DNA from: Candidatus Levyibacteriota bacterium
GTDB lineage: Bacteria; Patescibacteriota; Microgenomatia; Levybacterales; UBA12049
DNA: 20,441 nt
Direction: 5' to 3'
Assembly: GCA_003173995.1 (NCBI GenBank)
Contig: PRDT01000086.1
Span: 1-20,441 of the forward strand
Position 1 is the first letter of the stretch, and the number at the start of each line of letters is the position of its first letter. A program made the position numbers and the translations under genes. This document shows, in pieces, positions 15,801 through 20,441 of this stretch. The notes beneath the pieces were generated by a model, which was not told the origin of the DNA, did no database searches, and saw nothing but the letters and a program-made list of their open reading frames with translations.

Positions 15801-17055
15801 TGGATCCACCTGTTGCGGTAAGTGTTCCAACAGTAATCGCATTGGAAGCACTATTCAGTGTCAATGCATTTGAATATGTACCTGACAATCCAGCACCTTG
15901 CAAAATACCAGAGCCGTCTAAAATAGTATTGCTCCCTACCCTCAGCGCAGCATCCCAACCACTACCAACGTTAACTGCATATTCTGTTGCTGAGGTGGCA
16001 GAAGTTAATGCTCCGATATTAATGGCATTAATATTTACTTTTGCATTTGAAGGTGCGGTAAATGGATCTGTTTCAAAAAAATTAACGGTATTTGTTCCAT
16101 TGGTGGAATTACCTAAAGAAGGAGTAAGAGCCAAGCCTTGATAAATATTTGTTCCAGAGCTATCAATTGGTGTGGTGAGAGTCACTGCATTAATCGTATT
16201 TGTTGTGCCGGAATTTGCACTAATCGTCTTTGTCTCAGAGATACCTGCATTTGCCGTAATAAGACCTGATGCAGTAAGGGTTTTATTGGTGAGCGCTTCC
16301 GAACCAGTCAAAGTCGCAAGAGTACCACTTGTTGGAAGTGTCACAGTAGTTGTACCAGTCGTTGTAAATGTAAGTGCGTTACTAGCAGTAAAAGTAATGA
16401 CTTCCCCACCAGCAAGGGTAATAGAATTTGTCCCAAGTGTTGTATTGTCAGAAAGGGTAAGCGTCTTTCCATCAGTACCAGCAATCGTTGCAGAAGAGTT
16501 AGCAGTAAGCGTCTTCCCATTGGCAATAGTGAGTGACCCTGTTGTTTGGGTAACTGTCAAGCCATTCACCTTTTCTGCAGTGAGTGCATATGGTACTGAA
16601 GCAAGCCTAATTCTTGAGCCAAAATTTTCACCATTGAAAGTAATGTCCAGCCACAAATTATCTTGATTAAAATCTAAATTATCAGTAGCAAACGATCTGA
16701 CAGAGCCCAAAGCAACTTGAAAAATGCCATTAGTTACTGTGACACTATTTTGGGTTTCATCTCCCCATAACTTTGTTCCATTTGAAGAACTATCGTATAT
16801 TTTAAAAACAAATGTATAGGTCCCATCATTAACATTTGTTCCGGAAGTTTTGTTAATTACTCTTCCCTGAAAATTAATCGTTCTATTAATTCCTGTTGCT
16901 GCTTGAGCAAAATGTGCAGTTGAAAAAAACAAACAAAAAAAGATAACCGGAACAATAAGAAAAAATTGCCATAGACTTTTGGCAAAAGAACTTCTCTTTT
17001 TATTTACTTTTTTTGCTGTATGTTGTCGATGCTTTCTGTGGGCAGAATACTTCAT
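9892..17055 (-). CDS. Giant secreted fibre protein with S74 chaperone domain
   Basis: A 2387-residue surface or tail-fibre-like protein. Order: very basic N-region and signal peptide (cleavage near AQA, residue 52). A beta domain at about 55-165 (NFQGRVINK, DGTYTFVFKIYD, RLASVPYAL) common at the start of such CPR proteins. Phage-fibre-like Thr/Ser/Gly repeats (TTTVTLPTSGTLA). A jelly-roll, carbohydrate-binding-like module at about 1115-1262 (NLVTFSEDFNNAAW to WGAQLEKL). A Gly-rich block (about 1312-1429). A long run of INIG/ITIG hexad repeats expected to form a beta-solenoid (about 1429-1985). A peptidase S74 intramolecular chaperone starting SDARLKQN with Ser2016 and Lys2021, the self-cleavage residues of the family. 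About 270 residues follow the S74 core, including helical and beta segments and a Ser/Pro tail. Likely a trimeric adhesin. GC-poor promoter and weak AGAAG ribosome site at 17055. Confidence 0.88.
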   Translation of the reverse strand: MKYSAHRKHRQHTAKKVNKKRSSFAKSLWQFFLIVPVIFFCLFFSTAHFAQAATGINRTINFQGRVINKTSGTNVNDGTYTFVFKIYDSSSNGTKLWGDETQNSVTVTNGIFQVALGSVRSFATDNLDFNQDNLWLDITFNGENFGSRIRLASVPYALTAEKVNGLTVTQTTGSLTIANGKTLTANSSATIAGTDGKTLTLSDNTTLGTNSITLAGGEVITFTASNALTFTTTGTTTVTLPTSGTLATLTGSEALTNKTLTASGLITANAGISETKTISANSGTTNTINAVTLTTPIDSSGTNIYQGLALTPSLGNSTNGTNTVNFFETDPFTAPSNAKVNINAINIGALTSATSATEYAVNVGSGWDAALRVGSNTILDGSGILQGAGLSGTYSNALTLNSASNAITVGTLTATGGSINGTAIGGSTPSTAAFTSLSSSGAIAANGGITFDNSTDTLSAYTLNGTEDANTNIITNIGNSGTDFVAGTGALTLAGILTANGGIAETKTISANSGTTNTVDALTLTTPIDTSGTNTHQGIAITPSLGNSSNGTNTVNFFETDPFTAPSNAKVNINAVNIGALTSATAANEYALNIGAGWDAALRVGTNNIINGSGVLQSAGLSGTYSNALTLNSSSNVFTGTSYNGLTINTTTGTLAVTNAKTLTVSDSTTLATNAITLGGGEVITFSASNAVTFTTSGTTTVTLPTSGTLAVLGANTFSSAQTIQSNSNAAFVVGPNGTTNPVLKIDASTVSQQNGLVITGSASSNAVTLVPAGGGTNIPLSIDANGSGALTLNGTGTGTTTIGHGLTLTSGTTLTLTGDTITGAPTWGSNQAITLSTASQPNITSLGTLTGLTVTSTASSGNPLTLNTTSMSTGASFKITGGTAVTTGGDMDINGAVYVHTTAETGNLAKFSFTDNSTNNNATASITNGLDIESAFTTSGQGTKAITGLNIAAPTTQSCTTGACTWTGMKINLPAAAANTTANGILLTSNANVPGSDMMTIDNTGSTGVTTAGVSGLQISYKGGSAAVEASAQRIDLTAGGTSGGTWNGLRIVAGSAAASGVLQTGIKLENNNTDTLNGVDRGIDISGGGWDTALAIHEGQLSTPYGGNGLIQNLVTFSEDFNNAAWVKTTNTTVSSNNSTQAPNGETTGDTINFAANAATDDISQTSAVAAASGTYSASVWLKAVSGTPTVRLGIRGTGGTPETTNQSIILTTNWRRYSYVKTFTGAATGNAEMYIDDGGSSSQVQVIAWGAQLEKLSATTDASPGPYALTNATRVNSGGTKLSGVSLSGAINITSPDKPSASTGSTANAPLNVLGGAGGASTGASQTGGNGGLVALTTGAGGAASGGTASTGGSGGGLTFTTGVGGASTGSGTGTGGSGGGITFTAGAGGLSSGGSSNTGGVGGAISFTTGNAGAAGNVAAGGLTLDVGTSNGSGAPAINIGQSTNSPAKTITIGGTTQTGTITIGSSNATNTLNIANGSGATTLALANVQVGGAINIGTAQTSGTINIGGGAQTRTGNIIIGSTGQTSGVTQIIGGTGTGALGGTTSGIDIIPGVAGTINIGASGGAGTGTITLGKSTATNTIAIGDGASGATTVNIGNSSTGAIINIGNTSTSGAISIGGGSAVRTANIIIGSTGQTTGVTQIVGGTGTGALGGTTSGIDIIPGVAGTINIGASGGAGTGAITLGSSTASQTYNLGIGSGAKTAHIFDGSGANVLTIADTQTAGSVSIGNAMTSGTISIGGGSAVRTANITIGSTGQTTGVTIIRGGTGTGAFGGSTSGIDIIPGVAGTINIGASGGAGTGTITLGQSTAANTISIGSGNPTSATQTISIGNGAAVTSGGVVLNLAGGIPGSGTTNTVHIGDGGTTTGTVAVTIGSIGNAAHTTTIQGGSGSAIALTPQTTGTIVIGAAAGTGQITLGSSSTTQTVAIGAGAGTSTVQIANGTGANVVQIATGATNAKTITIGTGAVANSITIGSTSSTTMALKASSAVTLQGSATTCSIGNGTGATSCTSDARLKQNVSNLDDATLSKVLALRPVTFNWNDLSGHDTTVTHTGLIAQEVQQQFGDAVHVIYNDPTIGDVYGVDYAYLVVPAIKALQEQQVMIDAINSKLTSNDYLTVDTNGQVIIHGSDGTNAITFEKNGDATFAGNIRAHNIPADYLAQFDSLRLQIASLSGQISAATSSAHVIAATDPLFNTLSVLGTATVSGDFRVKGDGLVEGLFHVIDTLTTNNLLVNGISDFFGKVIFHNNVTVQGTLTVNQDTAGNVTIPTNATKVAVTFAKPYPSQPIITASVAIDNDGNSYGSTTSQNALQSMILNGGYTYIITHVTKTGFTIQLNKPAEVDIPFSWHALSIDNPVTVESGESPQSLSPSPVASPSSAILAP
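11641..12540 (-). repeat. Three ~200-bp repeats in the solenoid coding region
   Basis: Segments at about 11641-11840, 12003-12206 and 12339-12540 encode the same block: GTGALGGTTSGIDIIPGVAG, TINIGASGGAGTG and neighbouring IIIGSTGQT repeats. The first and third share over 30 identical consecutive bases including the degenerate positions, which suggests recent duplication or gene conversion rather than only protein-level selection. Confidence 0.8.
15150..16257 (-). repeat. Two ~415-bp duplicated modules in the fibre gene
   Basis: The segments 15840-16257 and 15150-15562 encode near-identical modules. They run from ETKTISANSGTTNT through SLGN, TNTVNFFETDPFTAPSNAKV, NIGALTSAT and GWDAALRVG to LSGTYSNALTLNS. 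Substitutions are scattered and conservative, so this is an older tandem-type duplication separated by about 277 bp. Confidence 0.8.
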
Positions 17056-17086
17056 ATACTTCTATAATTTACGCGCGCGTATATCT

Positions 17087-17116
17087 AGTATCTGAATAGC
17101 TTCGTCCCCTGGTCAA
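17087..17116 (-). promoter_or_regulatory. Promoter of the fibre gene
   Basis: Minus strand: TTGACC (17116-17111), 18-bp spacer, GATACT (17092-17087), predicted +1 at 17080. The leader of about 25 bases begins with the palindrome ACGCGCGCGT and has only a weak AGAAG ribosome site. A second A/T box, TATAGA, lies closer to the ATG and would give an almost leaderless message. Confidence 0.5.
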
Positions 17117-17130
17117 TTTTTCACAAAATA

Positions 17131-17175
17131 TGTATACAATTGCATACTTTTGCATACAATTGCATATTGCAATTG
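17131..17175. promoter_or_regulatory. Candidate operator: three TTGCATA repeats at 10-bp phase
   Basis: TTGCATA occurs at 17140-17146, 17150-17156 and 17160-17166, exactly one helical turn apart, flanked by GTATACAA (17132) and TTGCAATTG (17167). It lies in the 146-bp divergent region between the fibre gene and the HTH gene, upstream of both starts. Such phased repeats usually bind several copies of a small DNA-binding protein on one face; the adjacent HTH protein is the obvious candidate. Confidence 0.6.
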
Positions 17176-17201
17176 TTGTGAAAATATGTACACAATAAAT
17201 C

Positions 17202-17492
17202 ATGGACAATCTCCTTTCGGTCAGACAAATTGCATACATGTTAAAAGTCCACCCTTTAACCATTCGTCGATATATTAAAGAAGGACGACTAAAGGCAATT
17301 AAAGTTGGAGGCAACGTCAGAATAAAAGAAACAGACCTTCAAGCGTTCCACAAGGCGCTGGATGAAGCTCCTGTGCAGCAAAGCATTATTCTGAAAGCGA
17401 AGAAGACAATCGCAAGGCCATTTACTGAAATCGATCCCCTTTTACGACTGAATGGCCGTGGAGCCAGCTTCATTTCTGAAGGGAGTAGTTAA
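17202..17492 (+). CDS. Excisionase/MerR-type HTH protein, antitoxin-like
   Basis: A 96-residue protein. Residues 4-50 form a HTH_17 (excisionase-family) winged helix: LLSVRQIAYMLKVHPLTIRR, YIKEGRLKAIKVGGNVRI. It continues with a linker helix and a C-terminal tail ARPFTEIDPLLRLNGRGASF, a layout typical of CPR antitoxins that pair with PIN toxins. The stop codon overlaps the start of the PIN gene by one base (TAATG), so the two are translationally coupled. Probable role: DNA-binding antitoxin that represses its own promoter. There is no clear Shine-Dalgarno site at 17202. TTGCATA repeats lie 36-62 bp upstream. The same fold also occurs in phage excisionases; no integrase is present here. Confidence 0.8.
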   Translation: MDNLLSVRQIAYMLKVHPLTIRRYIKEGRLKAIKVGGNVRIKETDLQAFHKALDEAPVQQSIILKAKKTIARPFTEIDPLLRLNGRGASFISEGSS

Positions 17493-17911
17493 TGCAATCA
17501 AAGAAAATTTTCTTAGCGCCAGACGCATTTATTGCCTTTATTGATAGGGCCCATCCCAAACATCTTCATGCAGGTGCATTTTTCCGCTACTTTGCCCAGG
17601 AGAAATATGTTTTGTATACAAATGAAGAGACAATCCTCACTGTCTATGAAGAATTGCACACAAAAATAAGTCCATTTCTCGCAAAAGACTTTTTGAAAGC
17701 TATATCTTTAGGCTCAATTAATATTCTGTATACAGAGGAAAGTGACATGAAGCTTACCTTCAAAACTATCCTTAATTCGCACTCAGCAGACCTGACAATG
17801 AAGCAAGCACTCATGGCTGTTATGGCGAGTAGGCGGTCTATTGGGACTATTTGTACATTCGACTATTTGCATCAGTTATTCGGTTTGACAGCGTTTTATT
17901 TACCAATTTAA
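17492..17911 (+). CDS. PIN-domain ribonuclease, VapC-like toxin
   Basis: A 139-residue PIN-fold protein. The acidic tetrad expected for Mg-dependent RNA cleavage is visible: Asp11 in FLAPDAFIAFID, Glu53 or Glu54 in TVYEELHTK, Asp100 in HSADLTMKQALM, and Asp124 in CTFDYLHQLFGL. A GGGAG site lies six bases before the ATG at 17492, which overlaps the stop of the HTH gene. VapC-type toxins cut tRNA or rRNA unless bound by the partner antitoxin. Here the pair sits inside an envelope-gene region; the next gene's promoter lies inside its last codons. The last residues (TAFYLPI) fit a complete PIN C-terminus. Confidence 0.82.
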   Translation: MQSKKIFLAPDAFIAFIDRAHPKHLHAGAFFRYFAQEKYVLYTNEETILTVYEELHTKISPFLAKDFLKAISLGSINILYTEESDMKLTFKTILNSHSADLTMKQALMAVMASRRSIGTICTFDYLHQLFGLTAFYLPI

Positions 17912-17914
17912 AAT
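17885..17914 (+). promoter_or_regulatory. Leaderless-type promoter within the end of the PIN gene
   Basis: Consensus TTGACA (17885-17890), 18-bp spacer, TAAAAT (17909-17914, one change from consensus). The expected +1 is 17921, the first base of the GTG start. The -10 overlaps the PIN stop codon. Confidence 0.75.
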
Positions 17915-17920
17915 AAAGGT

Positions 17921-18985
17921 GTGATACGAAAATTTCTTATTATAGTAGTACTTGGCATTTGTATGCTTCCCTTTTGGGCTCAAACAACTTTTGCTGGCCC
18001 ACAAAGCACAACATATGAAATTAAATCCTATGACTTTGGAAGTGGTGGTACCAGCGCTGATAATTCCACGACTTACTCTTTGTTTGGCAATACAGGCCAG
18101 GTAGATGGCCTTAACCTTAATTCGACAAATTACACTAATCTTCCAGGGCTTGTTTTTACAATAGGAACCAATGTTCCAGGTGCACCAACGCTTACGACAC
18201 CAGGAAATAATTATGACCGTATCAAAATATCCATTAATACATCAAACAACCCCAGCGATACTATCTATGCAATACAAGTAAGTACTGCGAGTGACTTTTC
18301 GACCAATGTGAATTATGTGAAAAGTGATTACACTCTTGGACCAACACTTACCTCTTCGGATTATCAGACAAATAGTACATGGGGCTCTTCTGGATTTTTT
18401 GTCACAGGACTTTCGAGCAATACAACCTATTATGTACGAGTAAAAGCAAAGCAAGGTAATTTCACCGAGAGCGAATACGGACCATCAGCAAATATTACCA
18501 CCAATGTTGCCTCGCTCTCTTTTAGTCTCAATAGTTCGACACTTACCTTTAATAATCTCAATAGTGGTAATTCGTACACTGATAGTACCCAAACAAATGT
18601 GCTCACGACATCAACCAATGCATACAATGGCTATACCATCTATGGAAGAGACACCCAGGCACTCACAACGGGTAATGGTGATACTATCGCCAATTATGCG
18701 AGCACCAACGCTTCTCCGACCACATGGAGTGGTACTGGTTTTGGATATAACACCAATGATACGAGTCTAAGTGGAGGCACTGCCAATCGTTTTAGCGGCA
18801 GTAAATATGCTGGATTTGGTACCACGGGACCTGGAGACCCTGTCGCAGACAACCCAGGGCCAGTCACTTCCTCTGCTATATCCAATGAGCAATTCACTAT
18901 CTCCTATCGAATCACAGGTAGTGCTACTACTCCAGCAGGTACGTATAACAACACTATTGTCTACACAATAGTGCCATCATGGTAA
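17921..18985 (+). CDS. Secreted FN3 protein with WxL-like C-terminal beta domain
   Basis: A 354-residue protein starting with GTG, whose first base is the predicted +1. It has a signal peptide (RKFLIIVVLGICMLPFWA, cleavage after about residue 25). An N-terminal part follows with TTYEIKSYDFGSGG, NSTTYSLFGNTGQV and LNSTNYTNLPG motifs found in CPR secreted proteins. An FN3 domain spans about 86-194 (VPGAPTLT to TYYVRVKAKQGN, SEYGPSANITT). The C-terminal beta-sandwich (198-354, LSFSLNSSTLTFNNL to PAGTYNNTIVYTIVPSW) resembles WxL/GEVED-like adhesion domains in its TSTNAYNGYTI and final YNNTIVYTI strands, but lacks a clear WxL motif. It overlaps the next gene by 7 bp. Likely displayed at the cell surface, possibly with help from the next product. 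Confidence 0.72.
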   Translation: MIRKFLIIVVLGICMLPFWAQTTFAGPQSTTYEIKSYDFGSGGTSADNSTTYSLFGNTGQVDGLNLNSTNYTNLPGLVFTIGTNVPGAPTLTTPGNNYDRIKISINTSNNPSDTIYAIQVSTASDFSTNVNYVKSDYTLGPTLTSSDYQTNSTWGSSGFFVTGLSSNTTYYVRVKAKQGNFTESEYGPSANITTNVASLSFSLNSSTLTFNNLNSGNSYTDSTQTNVLTTSTNAYNGYTIYGRDTQALTTGNGDTIANYASTNASPTTWSGTGFGYNTNDTSLSGGTANRFSGSKYAGFGTTGPGDPVADNPGPVTSSAISNEQFTISYRITGSATTPAGTYNNTIVYTIVPSW

Positions 18986-19932
18986 CTATGTATAAATATA
19001 TAGCAATGAGTAAAAATATAAGGTATAGCATCATTTTAACAGTGGTTAGTATACTTTTCTTTGGAGCCCAATCAGCTCATGCAGAGGAGGTCCAACAAGC
19101 AATCACTATTTCCCCTGTTGTACAAGATATTACACTTTCTCCCGGAAAAGAGAGTAGCTATACTATTATAATAAGTAATAATGCTGATCTACCTCTTGGT
19201 ATCCACACCGATATAACAGGCTTTGACGAAAATAACAGCGAAATTACCACATTTTCAACAAAGGATTCACCAATGATTGGATGGACAGCTATTTCAGAGC
19301 AAGATATTATTTTAAAGCCTCACAGTACTCATCCACTTATTGTCATCATCAATCCTCCTTCTTCCCTAAAAAAAGGTGGATATTATACGACACTATTCTT
19401 TACTCCTTTTATTAGTAAGCCTCGACAGGCAAAAGGACCTATTATTTTGAGCAGAATTGGTGCATTAGTGTTGGGTACCTATGGAGAAATGGATTATAGA
19501 GAGCTCTCTAAGAAAGTTATGCTTTCATCTTTTTCTATCGACTCTTTCTTTCGACACACCTCAACAAGCACCATTCATATGGAACTCATCAATACCTATT
19601 TTGCTCATTTAACAGCCAAACCATTTCTCAGCATAACTCCTCTTTTTGGACAAACAACAAAAGTCTTACTTGATGAAAAGCACATCCTTCCTTCCCGAGG
19701 GAAAACATGGAATAACACTATTCTATTGCCACCCAATCCATGGCTTTTCTATTCAGCTACGATGGCTGTTTCGGTAGGACAAGGCAACTATATTTATGGT
19801 CATACCTTCTTCATTGTTATCCCATGGGTTAAGGAACTTCTCACAGCTCTCGTCCTTATACTATTTATAATAATAGCTACTGTTCACAAGAGAGTGAGAA
19901 AAAGTATACAAATTATTCTCCAAGGTAAATAA
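18979..19932 (+). CDS. DUF916/WxL-interacting-like membrane protein
   Basis: A 317-residue protein. ATG 18979 overlaps the upstream stop; ATG 19006 (codon 10) gives a tidier signal peptide (MSKNIRYSIILTVVSILFFG, cleavage near AHA) and may be the true start. An N-terminal Ig-like domain follows (about 40-150) with TISPVVQDITLSPGKESSYT, an ISNN motif and KKGGYYTTLFF, the pattern of DUF916, the peptidoglycan/WxL-interacting family. A second beta domain (about 190-280) occupies the DUF3324-like place. A membrane helix (VKELLTALVLILFIIIATV) and basic tail end the chain. In Firmicutes such proteins bind WxL surface proteins; here the immediate upstream FN3 protein would be the partner. No Shine-Dalgarno site was seen, so coupling by overlap is likely. 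Confidence 0.78.
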   Translation: MVTMYKYIAMSKNIRYSIILTVVSILFFGAQSAHAEEVQQAITISPVVQDITLSPGKESSYTIIISNNADLPLGIHTDITGFDENNSEITTFSTKDSPMIGWTAISEQDIILKPHSTHPLIVIINPPSSLKKGGYYTTLFFTPFISKPRQAKGPIILSRIGALVLGTYGEMDYRELSKKVMLSSFSIDSFFRHTSTSTIHMELINTYFAHLTAKPFLSITPLFGQTTKVLLDEKHILPSRGKTWNNTILLPPNPWLFYSATMAVSVGQGNYIYGHTFFIVIPWVKELLTALVLILFIIIATVHKRVRKSIQIILQGK

Positions 19933-19938
19933 TACTCA

Positions 19939-19983
19939 TTGACAAATAATTATTCCCTATGTCATGCTGATACTATAGCATGA
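19939..19983 (+). promoter_or_regulatory. Promoter-like elements and dyad at the last gene's start
   Basis: A consensus TTGACA (19939-19944) is present, but no good -10 lies 16-19 bp away. A TGA-TACTAT extended -10 (hexamer 19971-19976) is next to the start codon. TCATGCT (19962-19968) and AGCATGA (19977-19983) form a 7-bp dyad spanning the -10 and the ATG, a possible operator. Confidence 0.35.
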
Positions 19984-20441
19984 ATAAGATGCCTTTTCTG
20001 TCCTTGGTATCAAAGAAAAAATTATTAGGAATATCTCTTGTATTTCTTATTCTTGCCATACCTTTCTTCTCTGATTTCACAACACCAGCACAAGCAGCAC
20101 TTATTACGTCTTCTAGTGTTACTATGAGTGATTCACGAACAAGTTCAACAAATGTTACTTATTCTGTTGGTTTTACTTTTCCTAGTACAACAGCTATTCA
20201 ATGTATTCAAGTAAAATTTGGTACAACAAGTAGTCTTGGAACCCAACCAACAGCTATGACAACAGGCTCTGGCTTCACTCTCTCAGGTGGTGGTCTTACC
20301 CAAGGCAATTGGACCAATTATAATGGTACAAATGGTTATTTACAGATTGATGCTGGCTCTGGGCAGACCCCAACAGCAACAGCAGCTACCATTAACTGGA
20401 CTGGTGTAACAAATACGAGTACTTCTGGTGCTTTCTATGCT
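19980..20441 (+). CDS. Secreted surface protein, N-terminal part (runs off the window)
   Basis: An ATG at 19980 opens 154 codons without a stop to the window end. A basic start (MNKMPFLSLVSKKK) leads into a hydrophobic helix (LLGISLVFLILAIPFFSDF) and a signal-peptidase-like site TPAQA-A. The mature part opens LITSSSVTMSDSRTSSTNVT, then YSVGFTFPSTTAIQCIQVKF and a Thr/Gly/Ser-rich beta region. This resembles secreted beta-sandwich proteins found repeatedly in CPR genomes; from memory they are unnamed surface proteins. It is 47 bp after the DUF916-like gene and probably belongs to the same surface cluster. The C-terminus and anchor are outside the window. Alternative start: Met4 at 19989. Confidence 0.75.
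   Translation, partial: MNKMPFLSLVSKKKLLGISLVFLILAIPFFSDFTTPAQAALITSSSVTMSDSRTSSTNVTYSVGFTFPSTTAIQCIQVKFGTTSSLGTQPTAMTTGSGFTLSGGGLTQGNWTNYNGTNGYLQIDAGSGQTPTATAATINWTGVTNTSTSGAFYA

Noticed and set aside
13763..16666. Plus-strand Val/Pro-rich ORFs over the N-terminal half of the fibre gene
   Set aside because: Antisense to the fibre gene's repeat-rich codons, with no promoter, RBS or recognisable domain.
17202..17492. Phage excisionase as part of a prophage
   Set aside because: The HTH fold is shared with excisionases, but there is no integrase, att site or phage structural gene set, and a PIN gene is coupled to it; the fibre gene has a signal peptide, unlike phage tail fibres.
1..20441. tRNA, rRNA or insertion sequence
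   Set aside because: No cloverleaf-like T-arm (GGTTCRANTCC), conserved rRNA stretch, transposase or terminal inverted repeats with target duplications were seen on either strand.

Overview
The window looks like chromosome of a Candidate Phyla Radiation (Patescibacteria) bacterium, most likely in or near the Microgenomates group. This is inferred from protein content, not from a marker gene: there is no rRNA, tRNA or ribosomal protein here. The clues are a very large fibre protein with an S74 intramolecular chaperone domain, a small conserved-looking membrane protein with an LPKDEQPTIATV motif, a sorting-signal-like PATGPE tail, an HTH-PIN pair with a CPR-like antitoxin tail, and an almost complete lack of Shine-Dalgarno sites. 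TGA is read as stop, so the recoded-UGA Gracilibacteria/Absconditabacteria are unlikely. Nearly all genes encode envelope or secreted proteins.

Layout. 1-150: 3' end of an unidentified gene. 306-2816: three surface genes, namely a DUF11-like secreted protein with a sorting-like tail and two membrane-anchored paralogues sharing a C-terminal CAPxGA domain. 2891-6604: a 1237-residue multi-membrane GT-C/AftD-like protein, followed by a strongly structured RNA-like element. 6893-7672: a GT2 glycosyltransferase. 7721-8224: a small secreted or lipoprotein-like protein. 8225-9055: a mostly non-coding stretch with a DnaA-box-like site, a 50-codon gene with a full promoter and RBS, a candidate minus-strand small RNA with promoter and terminator, and a 22-bp hairpin. 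9056-9508 (minus): a small single-pass membrane protein. 9892-17055 (minus): the 2387-residue fibre protein. 17202-17911: a two-gene HTH/PIN (VapBC-like) module divergent from the fibre gene. 17921-20441: a secreted FN3 protein, a DUF916/WxL-interacting-like protein, and the start of another secreted protein.

How the parts may work together (inference). Two glycosyltransferase-type proteins could build or modify an envelope glycan. The fibre, the DUF11 protein, the FN3 protein and the DUF916-like protein would form the surface display apparatus; the FN3 plus DUF916-like pair resembles the WxL/WxLIP pairs of Firmicutes. The HTH-PIN pair sits between the fibre gene and the surface cluster, next to three TTGCATA repeats spaced exactly 10 bp apart, which are a candidate operator.

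The strongest cross-cutting signal is promoter geometry. For genes at 7721, 9508 (minus) and 17921, a -35/-10 pair places the predicted +1 exactly on the first base of the start codon, implying leaderless mRNAs. Other genes (8452, 6893, 2169, 17492) carry conventional ribosome binding sites.
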